From an uncultured Oscillibacter sp. (lineage in GTDB: Bacteria > Bacillota > Clostridia > Oscillospirales > Oscillospiraceae), in the NCBI GenBank assembly GCA_902490355.1, contig CABUDN010000080.1:1-11242 (forward strand): DNA of 11,242 nucleotides, in the 5' to 3' direction. The notes under the pieces were generated by a model that had not been told where the DNA came from, searched no databases, and saw nothing but the letters and a program-made list of their open reading frames with translations. This document shows, in pieces, positions 1 through 6,191 of the stretch; the stretch's first letter is position 1, and each line of letters begins with the position of its first letter. A program made the translations under genes and the position numbers.

Positions 1-46
1 AGATAAAGGAATGTGACTGGAGTTCAGACGTGTGCTCTTCCGATCT
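1..46 (+). other. Illumina TruSeq adapter (assembly contamination)
   Basis: Bases 13-46 read GTGACTGGAG... to ...CTTCCGATCT, the 34-base Illumina TruSeq read-2 adapter. Bases 1-4 (AGAT) match the end of the P7 primer, and bases 5-12 (AAAGGAAT) occupy the place of an 8-base i7 index. The order P7 end, index, adapter is exactly that of a sequencing library molecule. This stretch is untrimmed library DNA at a contig edge, not genome sequence, and should be masked. It also creates a false in-frame GTG start at position 30 for the next gene. Confidence 0.97.
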
Positions 47-47
47 G

Positions 48-902
48 ATGGAGGTAGTGCATGCAGAGAGCCGGAAGCGGAATGTTTGGAAGGTGATGGA
101 GAAAGCTTGCAGCGATGCATCCATGCCGGTGACTGCGCAGACCTGGTGGCTGGACAAACCGCTGCTCAAGGGCATCATCGAAGCTTGCGAGAAGGGGTGC
201 AACTCAGCTGGCTTACCATTCCAACGGAATGTGTGGGATGCGTTTGTGGAGTGCCTGGAATATTGCGTGGAAAGTGTTTCCTTTTCCCTGGATGCGCTGT
301 ATGAACTTCCTGGACTGTGGAAGAATCTGCTGAAATATTGCACTCCTGGAGAGTTGAAAAAAGTCTATCAGCCCCTGGATAAACTGCTGGAAAAGCGATA
401 TGAAGGGAAAGACGCATCCCGCTATCTGACAGCTCTGTGGCGCCGCCTAAAAGCACCGGGAAACGCTGAGACGTGGCAGAAAATGATACAACAGTACCGG
501 CAAGCCTTTGAGAACCCAGTGACAGAGGAAGAAAACGTCCGCGAGATTCTTTATGAGGCTCCGTTCTTTGGATGGAACAAGATTCCCCTGAAGCTGCGTG
601 ATGAGGAGCATGCATGGCTGAAAGAACAGCTTCCGGAAGATCTGGCAAAGCGGGTGATCATGCAGATTGATGCCCGGGTCCGGGATCATTACGCGCTGGC
701 AAAAGCGGCGTCTGCGGAGAAAGCGGTATCTGCCAAGGAAGGAAAGGCCAAGAGTAAAGGAGATCGGCATATGGAGCTGTTTGTGCTGGAATGGGCACTG
801 CTGCAAACCATTTGCGGCCAGAGCGTACAGGAGCTCCTGGGAAGCGCAGCGGTGCTGGCGAAGTATGTGCCCTCTCCGGAGAAGCAGCCCGGAGCAAAGT
901 AG
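48..902 (+). CDS. hypothetical protein, 5'-truncated at the contig edge
   Basis: The frame is open from the first genomic base after the adapter to a TAG at 900-902, leaving about 284 residues. The ATG at 48 is simply the first in-frame codon after the adapter; no ribosome site can be seen before it, so the true start is probably lost. I do not recognise the family. The protein is soluble, with no membrane segment or signal peptide, rich in Trp, Lys and Glu, and looks mostly helical. Around residues 215-235 there is an Ala/Lys/Glu-rich stretch (KAASAEKAVSAKEGKAKS) that looks like a flexible linker. A short helical C-terminal part follows, with the segment MELFVLEWALLQTICGQSVQELLG. The gene converges with the next one on a shared terminator. 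The coding frame is well supported by its length and its good fit up to the terminator; the function is unknown. Confidence 0.75.
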   Translation: MEVVHAESRKRNVWKVMEKACSDASMPVTAQTWWLDKPLLKGIIEACEKGCNSAGLPFQRNVWDAFVECLEYCVESVSFSLDALYELPGLWKNLLKYCTPGELKKVYQPLDKLLEKRYEGKDASRYLTALWRRLKAPGNAETWQKMIQQYRQAFENPVTEEENVREILYEAPFFGWNKIPLKLRDEEHAWLKEQLPEDLAKRVIMQIDARVRDHYALAKAASAEKAVSAKEGKAKSKGDRHMELFVLEWALLQTICGQSVQELLGSAAVLAKYVPSPEKQPGAK

Positions 903-935
903 GCCGGGCGGCAGGGAAAGAAAGGCGGCTGAGTG

Positions 936-982
936 AAAAACGTGGGAACCGTGGGAATTTCCCACAGTTCCCACGTTTTTTT
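936..982. terminator. bidirectional intrinsic terminator between convergent genes
   Basis: A long hairpin has left arm 936-955, loop AATTT at 956-960 and right arm 961-980. There is a single mismatch in a 20-bp stem (AACC against AGTT). Seven T residues follow on the + strand (976-982) and five on the - strand (940-936). It lies 33 bases after the stop of the first gene, and the - strand gene's stop codon (983-981) touches its edge, so it can end transcription from both sides. Confidence 0.92.
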
Positions 983-1676
983 AATGTCTCCTTGCCAGCA
1001 AGGGAAGTTTCGCCTGGACCGGCAGGACGAGTTTGGATTCCACCAGAAGGGTAGCCTGTGTAGCAAAGGTTTGGGCATAGGCGTCCAGCCGGGTGCTTCC
1101 GGTTTCCTCCAGCCATTGCACGGCGGGAAGCAGGTCATATCCGTGGCGGCGGAATGCCTTGGCAGCCAGCCAGGCAAGGCCGGACTCGCCGTCAGATGGA
1201 TCATGCACCTCATAGCGGATGCGGACGCAGGCATCAGAGTAGACTGGCGGAGTCCCCTGCTCCGCAAGGCGCTCCGCCAGTCCAGCCAGCTCCGCCGTGA
1301 CGGCATCCGGTGTCAGCATGGCGCACAGGCGGTTCACCACGGCGGCATTGCCGGTACTCCGGCAGGCCAGCACATCTGCCCGCAGGGACATCAGCGCCCG
1401 GCGAAAAGCGGACTGGAACCGCAGGGACATTCCCTCCGGGGCATCCGGGTCCGTGAAGGCGGCCATTTGCGCCGCGGCGGACTCATAAAGCGGCCGGAGC
1501 TGGCTTTGCGCTGCTGCCTGCGCAGCGGAGGCAGTGGGAAAGCTCTCCTCCCAAAGGCAGGCCAGGTGCTGAAAAGTTTCCGCCCGGGGCAGCGTGATTC
1601 TGGGCGGCCGGATGAACGCGCCGCACTGAGACAGGGCCCGAAGCTGGGATTGTAAAGAAGCAAGGGAGTAAGACAT
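981..1676 (-). CDS. hypothetical protein, 231 aa
   Basis: The start is the ATG at 1676-1674. An AGGAGG at 1689-1684 lies 7 bases before it, while the upstream in-frame ATG at 1682-1680 is only 1 base from that site. I do not recognise the family. The protein is soluble and strongly Ala/Leu/Arg-rich, with no signal peptide or membrane segment, and is predicted largely helical (for example SAAQAAAQSQLRPLYESAAA near residues 50-70 and LAGLAERLAEQG near 130). A short charged stretch with alternating pattern, ACVRIRYEVHDPSDGESG, lies near residues 149-166. It ends at the bidirectional terminator. Its leader is unusual: a strong hairpin with a T run stops right before the ribosome site and leaves no room for a separate promoter, so expression probably depends on readthrough from the upstream membrane protein gene. 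Function unknown. Confidence 0.8.
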   Translation of the reverse strand: MSYSLASLQSQLRALSQCGAFIRPPRITLPRAETFQHLACLWEESFPTASAAQAAAQSQLRPLYESAAAQMAAFTDPDAPEGMSLRFQSAFRRALMSLRADVLACRSTGNAAVVNRLCAMLTPDAVTAELAGLAERLAEQGTPPVYSDACVRIRYEVHDPSDGESGLAWLAAKAFRRHGYDLLPAVQWLEETGSTRLDAYAQTFATQATLLVESKLVLPVQAKLPLLARRH

Positions 1677-1690
1677 GGTCATCCCTCCTG

Positions 1691-1724
1691 AAAAAGTACC
1701 CCCCGGAGAATAGTCTCCGGGGGG
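1691..1724 (-). terminator. intrinsic terminator / attenuator between two - strand genes
   Basis: A perfect 11-bp stem (CCCCCCGGAGA at 1699-1709, TCTCCGGGGGG at 1714-1724) has a four-base loop (ATAG). Read on the - strand it is followed by TAC and then five T residues (plus-strand A at 1695-1691). It lies about 37 bases after the stop of the membrane protein gene. The next gene's ribosome site begins right after the T run, so this may be a partial terminator that sets how much of the downstream gene is made. Confidence 0.85.
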
Positions 1725-1761
1725 ACGATCGTTCTATATGAGATCGATGGAATGGTGCGGA

Positions 1762-3102
1762 TTACCACGATTCCGGAAACCAGCGCACCCCTTCATCCAG
1801 GGTGTACGGGTAGTCGTGCTCCTGCAGATAGTACCAGACATCCTCCCCAAAGGTCTCCGCAATATTGGGAGACTGCTGGAGCATGGTCTGGACCTCTTCC
1901 ACGGATAATCCAGGATTATATGAGTCGATGTTGTGGTTCAACGTGTCATAGTAGTCGCGGGGCTCCAGTGTGTCCGGCAGCATAATGCCGTAGGAGGCGT
2001 AGTAGTCCAAAAGCGCCGTCCGGGCCGCGTCAGCCCGCTGCACCAGATCGGCCTGGTATGCCTGATATTCTGCCTCCACGCGGCTTTGATATTCCGCCTG
2101 GGTTTCCCACATCTGATAGGCATAGCCGGATGTATCCAGAAAAGCGGCCATGAGGTCCCCGGCTTCGGCATCTGCCAGGGGACCGTCGGAGGGTTCTGCC
2201 GCCGGTGTCTCCGCATCATAAAGAATGAGGGAACCCGGAGTCCAGTAGATGGTGGTAAGCGAGTCCCTAAACGTGAGATACGCCTCTCCCCATACCGGAG
2301 CTTCATCAGGATTGATTGGAAGGAAAGTATACCAGTACGGCGCACTGGACCAATCCCCCGCTACAGGGGAATCCTGTTTCAAGTACTCATACACCTGCCC
2401 CCGCAGCATGCCGCTGTCGTCCGTATAGAGATTCACCAGCGTTGCCTGCTCGAGCACGGTCTGCCCATCTGCGTTTTCGTGGGTCACATAGGGATTGAAT
2501 GCCAGATAAATCCCGGTATCCGGAGTCGGAATATCCGCTTCCTGCTCCGGATAAAACTCGGTTTCATCCGGTAGGACCTCGCTCCCCTCGGAAGCGGGAT
2601 CAGTTGTCTGACCGCCGGGAATCAGCAGCCGGACCAGCAGCAGTACGCAAGCGCAGAAGGCGGCTGTGGGAATCAACAGTCCCCAGCGGTGCTTTCCCAT
2701 CCAAATGGCTGCTCTCCAATGGGACCTGGCCATTGCGCCGCAGGACTCCGGAACGGTCAGCTCCGGAGGGACGCCGCCCTTGCGCAGGAGATGGAGTCCC
2801 TGTTTCCGGCAAAAGTGCAGAAAGGTCAGGTACCAGATTATGACGCCCGCGCAGATCACCAGGACGGAAAGCCCCAGTAAAAATGTCAGCAGTCCCGACA
2901 CGAATCCGGTCACAGCCCGCACAATCCAACCCAGCAATGAAAAAGCACACTGGATCAGGATATAGGAAGTTACCATAGCGGTAAAGATTTCCCCAATGAT
3001 CCCCCAAAACACATCCCGGTAGAACACGACAAAAACCTTGTGATAAAGCATCCAAAGCGGAATCGCCAATGCGATGACTAAAATGAATTCGATATTCGAC
3101 AA
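1762..3102 (-). CDS. hypothetical multi-pass membrane protein with large outer domain
   Basis: This 446-residue protein starts at TTG (3102-3100), chosen because AGGAGG at 3116-3111 lies 8 bases upstream and no better ATG fits. Four hydrophobic segments are visible at about residues 5-27, 36-60, 68-96 and 140-161. After the last one comes an acidic, Pro/Thr-rich linker (about 163-195) and a large soluble domain to the C-terminus. That domain is rich in Tyr, Trp and acidic residues and includes a long helical stretch (YQMWETQAEYQSRVEAEYQAYQAD). Between the third and fourth segments lies a basic cytoplasmic-looking loop with two Cys. I do not recognise a known family. The gene is divergent from an XRE regulator, and a palindrome covers its -10 box, so it is probably the regulator's target. 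Membrane location is well supported; the role is unknown. Confidence 0.82.
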   Translation of the reverse strand: MSNIEFILVIALAIPLWMLYHKVFVVFYRDVFWGIIGEIFTAMVTSYILIQCAFSLLGWIVRAVTGFVSGLLTFLLGLSVLVICAGVIIWYLTFLHFCRKQGLHLLRKGGVPPELTVPESCGAMARSHWRAAIWMGKHRWGLLIPTAAFCACVLLLVRLLIPGGQTTDPASEGSEVLPDETEFYPEQEADIPTPDTGIYLAFNPYVTHENADGQTVLEQATLVNLYTDDSGMLRGQVYEYLKQDSPVAGDWSSAPYWYTFLPINPDEAPVWGEAYLTFRDSLTTIYWTPGSLILYDAETPAAEPSDGPLADAEAGDLMAAFLDTSGYAYQMWETQAEYQSRVEAEYQAYQADLVQRADAARTALLDYYASYGIMLPDTLEPRDYYDTLNHNIDSYNPGLSVEEVQTMLQQSPNIAETFGEDVWYYLQEHDYPYTLDEGVRWFPESW

Positions 3103-3121
3103 CCCAATCGCCTCCTAAAAT

Positions 3122-3137
3122 TATCTTTATAAAGATA
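3122..3137. promoter_or_regulatory. 16-bp perfect palindrome, candidate operator
   Basis: TATCTTTATAAAGATA is a perfect palindrome in the short divergent region between the membrane protein gene and the XRE regulator. It covers the whole predicted -10 box of the membrane protein promoter and reaches the expected start of transcription. This is the place and symmetry expected of a binding site for a dimeric repressor such as the adjacent XRE protein. The binding is inferred. Confidence 0.5.
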
Positions 3138-3160
3138 GCATATATCGAAATAGATGTAAA
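3132..3160 (-). promoter_or_regulatory. predicted sigma-A promoter of the membrane protein gene
   Basis: On the - strand, TTTACA (plus-strand 3160-3155) is followed by a 17-base spacer and TATCTT (3137-3132). Transcription would start near 3125 and give a leader of about 23 bases before the TTG start, with AGGAGG at 3116-3111. The spacing is ideal and the -35 box is one base from consensus; the -10 box is a fair match. Confidence 0.55.
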
Positions 3161-3213
3161 TATTTTCGTTGCGTTTTGCTAAGGTTATATCTAAAAGGAC
3201 AGGAGCAAACACA

Positions 3214-3501
3214 ATGGATGTAGGCAAGCGGATCACAGCCCTGCGGACGGCAAAGGGCTGGACCACCAACCACCTGGCCAACCGGTGCGGGATTTCCCAG
3301 AGTTTCCTGCGGGCGGTGGAGCTGGGAGAAAAGGGCATTTCTGTGGAAAATCTGGGGCTGCTGTGCACGGCCCTGGATGTTTCCCTGCGGGATTTTTTCA
3401 CTTCCGAGGCAGAGGCGGAGGATCCGCTTTTCCGTCAGATCAGCTGCCTGACGCAGACGCAGAGGGACGCCCTCAGCGCATTTTTAAAAACGATGCAGTG
3501 A
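3214..3501 (+). CDS. XRE/Cro-type helix-turn-helix transcriptional regulator
   Basis: This 95-residue protein begins MDVGKRITALRTAKGWTTNHLANRCGISQSFLRAVELGEKGISVENL. That is the classic HTH_3 (XRE/Cro/CI) domain, covering about residues 4-60: first helix with R and L positions, the turn around NRCGIS, and the recognition helix SQSFLRAVELG. The start is the ATG at 3214, with AGGAG at 3201-3205; the frame could extend upstream to a TTG at 3169, but that has no ribosome site. The tail (about residues 68-95, EDPLFRQISCLTQTQRDALSAFLKTM) is a short helical segment that could serve dimerisation. The gene is divergent from the membrane protein gene, shares its control region and ends in its own terminator. 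It probably represses that gene and perhaps itself; this is inferred from the layout and the palindrome. Confidence 0.9.
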   Translation: MDVGKRITALRTAKGWTTNHLANRCGISQSFLRAVELGEKGISVENLGLLCTALDVSLRDFFTSEAEAEDPLFRQISCLTQTQRDALSAFLKTMQ

Positions 3502-3506
3502 CCTTC

Positions 3507-3545
3507 CTCCCTGTGGGACCTATCCGGTTCCACAGGGAGTTTTTT
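3507..3545 (+). terminator. intrinsic terminator after the XRE regulator
   Basis: Left arm CTCCCTGTGGGACC (3507-3520), loop TATCC, right arm GGTTCCACAGGGAG (3526-3539), a 14-bp stem with one G-T pair, then six T residues (3540-3545). It starts 5 bases after the regulator's stop codon. There is no T run on the other strand, so it does not clearly serve the convergent operon that ends at 3546. Confidence 0.92.
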
Positions 3546-3788
3546 CTATGGTGCGTCCTGCGTCATCAGCCGGACGCCCAGCAGAAAGCCTCTGCGGAAG
3601 GCGAAGCGCAGCGCGGCTGCTTCCCGGCGGGCGTAGGCGTCCGACAGGGCGTCCAGCGAGAGGGATGGACCTCCGCGGCGGAGGAGGTCTGCCTCCTCCC
3701 GAACCACGGATTCCATGGCGGCCCGGTAGGCCGGGTCTCCGCCCGGGTCCGGCATCCAGGCGGAGAATATCGCCTCCCAGGCGCTCAT
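3546..3788 (-). CDS. small DUF6809-like protein (last gene of the amidoligase operon)
   Basis: This 80-residue protein starts at ATG 3788-3786, with AGGAGG 7 bases upstream; the ATG overlaps the previous gene's TGA as ATGA. The pattern of a Tyr-Arg-x-Ala helix (PAYRAAMESVVREEADLL, about 36-53), a Leu-spaced second helix, and a final helix ending in an Ala-Phe-x-x-Gly-Phe-x-Leu-Gly-x-x-Leu-Met motif (RFAFRRGFLLGVRLM, about 61-75) resembles the small clostridial proteins grouped as DUF6809. Those are common in mobile elements and have no known function. The family call is from memory of the motif and is moderate. Translational coupling suggests that it is made in step with the operon's enzymes. 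No terminator with a T run is seen on this strand after its TAG. Confidence 0.75.
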   Translation of the reverse strand: MSAWEAIFSAWMPDPGGDPAYRAAMESVVREEADLLRRGGPSLSLDALSDAYARREAAALRFAFRRGFLLGVRLMTQDAP

Positions 3789-4168
3789 AATGCCGCCTCC
3801 TGCAGGACCACCAGGCCTTCCGGCGTGGGAATGAACCACTCCAGTGCCACAAAACGCCGGGAAAAGGCCTCCAGCTGCGCATCAGTCAAGCCGGCGAAGG
3901 AATCCTCCCCCGGCGGTGCGGCACAGAGAAAACAGGTCCCTGCCACGATGTCGTAGATCTGTCCGGCCTCGTCCCGCAGAGCCCGGTTCCAGGGCAGGTT
4001 CCGCAGTTTTCCCTCCTCGTTGCAGATCAGTGCCACCGGTTCTGCAAAGGGATAGACGGCCTGAATGGGCCCGTCCACCACCTGCTGCATAGACTGGAGC
4101 GTTCCTGTAATGACAGTGGACCGGGGCCGCTTGCCAGGCTCCAGCAATAAGATGTTCATCCTGTTCAT
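3785..4168 (-). CDS. DUF3846 domain-containing protein
   Basis: This 127-residue protein starts at ATG 4168-4166, with GGAGGG 8 bases upstream; its ATG overlaps the amidotransferase stop as ATGA. A second in-frame ATG 9 bases on has no ribosome site of its own. Residues about 5-107 show the DUF3846 pattern: a start like ILLLEPGKRP, a middle LQSMQQVVDGPIQAVYP, then NEEGKLRNLPWNRAL near 50-64 and YDIVAGTCFLC near 72-82. DUF3846 proteins occur in phages and conjugative elements of Firmicutes and have no established function; they are soluble and often lie near antirestriction or accessory genes. The remaining C-terminal 20 residues are short and acidic-hydrophobic. It is the third gene of a coupled operon, but its part in the chemistry of the two enzymes before it is unknown. 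Confidence 0.85.
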   Translation of the reverse strand: MNRMNILLLEPGKRPRSTVITGTLQSMQQVVDGPIQAVYPFAEPVALICNEEGKLRNLPWNRALRDEAGQIYDIVAGTCFLCAAPPGEDSFAGLTDAQLEAFSRRFVALEWFIPTPEGLVVLQEAAL

Positions 4169-5073
4169 TCCAACAGCCCTCCATATAACCACTCTTCCAG
4201 TTCTTCTTCCGTAAAGCCCGCCTGAGCCAGCTCCGCCAGCTCCTCCGGCGCATGGCCCAATGCCCGGGCCACGGATTGCAGCGCCTCCATATGGGTGCCG
4301 CGTCCCCAGGCGGCGCAGGAATATCCCCACAGCGCCGCGGGCCGCCATAGATTGGCATCGTCAAATTCGCTCCGGGTCAGCATCCCGTCGGCGGCGATTT
4401 TCAAGATCTCACCGCAGGCCACGGAAATCGTCTGCCGGAGTCCGAACTTCCCGGGCATCCGCCGCAGGGCCTGCTGCAAAATTGCCTCCGTGGAGGCGTA
4501 GAGGTAGAGTCCCTCCCGGGGATAGTGATACAGGCAGAAGGGGTTGTCCCCCTTCACGATGGACAAGGTGTCGCTGCGGTCCAGCACCGTGAAGGTAAAA
4601 GAGCCCTCCATCTGCTCGGCCATGAAGCACAGGTCCGCAAAAGAGACGCCGCCCTGCCGCTCCAAAAGCTGCACCGCCACATAGCTGTCGGTCTCAATGG
4701 AGGATTCCGGCAGCTTCCACTGCCTGCGCAGAGCGCGGTCATTGTGCAGCACTCCGTTGTGGGCCAGGGCGAAAGAGAGTCCGCCCGCCCGTCCGGGAAA
4801 GGGATGGTTGTTGCGGTTTCTATGGGCACTTCCCTGGGTGGCCATGCGGGTATGTCCCATGAGAAACCGGGCCTCCGACGGCAGATGGAAGCGCATCCGG
4901 TGCCCCGGCAGGGGACGCTTGTAAATCCGCAGTGCCCGGGCATCGTTGTAGGCGATGCCGGTGGCATCGGTGCCCCGGGCCTCACAGGCCGCGGCCAAAA
5001 CGGAGAGCATCTGCTCCCGCTGGCGCTGGGACAGGGTGTGTCCGTAGTCCAGAATTCCAAAAAGACAGCACAT
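4165..5073 (-). CDS. class II glutamine amidotransferase (Ntn hydrolase) domain protein
   Basis: This 302-residue protein starts MCCLFGILDYG at ATG 5073, with AGGAGG 7 bases upstream; removal of Met would expose Cys2 as the N-terminal nucleophile. Class II motifs follow in order: RGTDATG (33-39), HTRMATQG (74-81), NNHPF (88-92), HNGVLHN (105-111), ETDS (127-130) and a Gly-Ser-Phe at 157-159. These match the glutaminase half of GlmS and PurF. No sugar isomerase or phosphoribosyl transferase domain follows, so this is not GlmS, PurF or AsnB. The C-terminal 40 residues (LGHAPEELAELAQAGFTEEELEEWLYGG) form an acidic helical tail. Family knowledge predicts that it splits an amide bond, releasing ammonia from glutamine or cleaving a gamma-glutamyl-type amide. 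It starts 2 bases after the amidoligase stop, which suggests joint action on one pathway. The substrate is unknown. Confidence 0.9.
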   Translation of the reverse strand: MCCLFGILDYGHTLSQRQREQMLSVLAAACEARGTDATGIAYNDARALRIYKRPLPGHRMRFHLPSEARFLMGHTRMATQGSAHRNRNNHPFPGRAGGLSFALAHNGVLHNDRALRRQWKLPESSIETDSYVAVQLLERQGGVSFADLCFMAEQMEGSFTFTVLDRSDTLSIVKGDNPFCLYHYPREGLYLYASTEAILQQALRRMPGKFGLRQTISVACGEILKIAADGMLTRSEFDDANLWRPAALWGYSCAAWGRGTHMEALQSVARALGHAPEELAELAQAGFTEEELEEWLYGGLLE

Positions 5074-5075
5074 GC

Positions 5076-6191
5076 TCACACCTCCTCTTCCGCGGCCACG
5101 GGCTCGTTGACATACAGCCGCCGTTCCTTGAGGTATGCCACCAGCTCCGGCTGGGTGCAGCCTGCGGCAAAGCTGGTCCAGGATAGGGATTTGAGCTCTT
5201 CGTCGGAAAGAAAACACGCCGCATCGCACACCCGGTCCACGAGCTGCAATGCGGCGAAAATGGTATTGGCTTTGAGCGTGCCCCGGAAGATGCGGAATTC
5301 CACGGTGTCGGGGTTGGTCAGATTCACGCAGGTGTACCGTCCGGCATGGACGCCCTTTTTGGCGTGCTCCAGGATCTCCATGGGCTGGTCCCGGTAGCCG
5401 TACCGGGCAGCCCACCGGTCCATCTGGCGCTGGGTGCGGCGGGAGAATTTCAGGAGCTCCTCCCAGTGCTTTTCAAAGAAGTACAGGACCCGGGCGATGG
5501 CGGCGTCCTGGTCGGCTTCCGTCTGCCCGAAGGCATTCCGGCTGACATGGATGTGCAGACCACAGCTGCCGGACTGGTGGCTGCGGTAGCCCATCTCCAC
5601 CGCGGCACGGCACAGCGGGGCCCAGGGCATCTGGTGGAGATGATAGTCCAGGGACATGGGGTGGGTGACGATCTCAAAGCCGTCGTCCAGGGAGCCGTCG
5701 TGCTTGCAATAGATGCGCTCCGCACTGTCGTTGACCAGGGACATCAGGGCTTGGGCGGAGCGGACGCGCTCGCCGCCTTCGTCGATCTCCAGCTCCACAC
5801 CGAAGTAGCGTGGGCCGGTGCCGTAGAAGATGGGCTGGGGCTTGTAGTAATAGCTCTCGATGCCGCCGGAGACGGTATAGCGGTGGTAGCAGGCATCACA
5901 CAGGGGCTCCTCCCGGTCCTCGTCTCCGGACTCATAGTGGGCATCGGCCAGGGCGATCAGAGCGCCGCAATGGTCGCAGCTGGTATAGTAGTGGTCATAG
6001 CAGGGCTGGCAAAGGGGAATTTCCGTGGTTCCGGCATTGTCGTCCCGCCAGAGACGGCTGCCGCAGTGGGTACAGCAGACAGTTTCCGCATCCAGGCAGC
6101 TTGGGCAGAGGGTCTGGCCGTCGAAGTCGACGCAGTCGGATTCCGGGACGGCCTGTCCGCAGGCTTCACAGAGGGTGAGATTGGGGTTCAT
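5076..6191 (-). CDS. putative amidoligase with N-terminal zinc ribbons
   Basis: This 371-residue protein starts at ATG 6191-6189, with AAGGAG about 9 bases upstream. The first 105 residues hold six CxxC pairs (8/11, 29/32, 40/43, 61/64, 72/75, 98/101), consistent with three zinc-ribbon or LIM-like modules. From about residue 128 the Amidoligase_2 pattern (PF12224, a glutamine synthetase/GCS-like fold) is visible: FGVELEID (130-137), KHDGSLDDGFEIVTHPM (163-179), GLHIHVSR (211-218) and VEFRIFRGTL (297-306). The acidic and His residues are those that bind Mg-ATP and substrate in this fold. Members are predicted to join an amine to a carboxylate using ATP, forming peptide tags or small amide products; no exact substrate is established. 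It leads the operon with the class II amidotransferase, a known genomic association for this family. The zinc modules may bind protein or nucleic acid. Confidence 0.9.
   Translation of the reverse strand: MNPNLTLCEACGQAVPESDCVDFDGQTLCPSCLDAETVCCTHCGSRLWRDDNAGTTEIPLCQPCYDHYYTSCDHCGALIALADAHYESGDEDREEPLCDACYHRYTVSGGIESYYYKPQPIFYGTGPRYFGVELEIDEGGERVRSAQALMSLVNDSAERIYCKHDGSLDDGFEIVTHPMSLDYHLHQMPWAPLCRAAVEMGYRSHQSGSCGLHIHVSRNAFGQTEADQDAAIARVLYFFEKHWEELLKFSRRTQRQMDRWAARYGYRDQPMEILEHAKKGVHAGRYTCVNLTNPDTVEFRIFRGTLKANTIFAALQLVDRVCDAACFLSDEELKSLSWTSFAAGCTQPELVAYLKERRLYVNEPVAAEEEV

Noticed and set aside
30..47. In-frame GTG start for the first gene
   Set aside because: It lies inside the sequencing adapter, so it is not a biological start.
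933..1655. + strand open frame (240 codons) opposite the 231-residue gene
   Set aside because: It begins inside the terminator hairpin, has no ribosome site and has a biased Gly/Arg/Gln composition.
4165..5073. Identification as GlmS, PurF or AsnB
   Set aside because: Only the glutaminase domain is present; there is no isomerase, phosphoribosyl transferase or synthetase domain.
4525..5397. Long + strand open frame (290 codons) opposite the amidotransferase and amidoligase genes
   Set aside because: It is a GC-driven shadow: no ribosome site, repetitive Gly/Val/Gln composition, and both - strand genes have clear conserved motifs.
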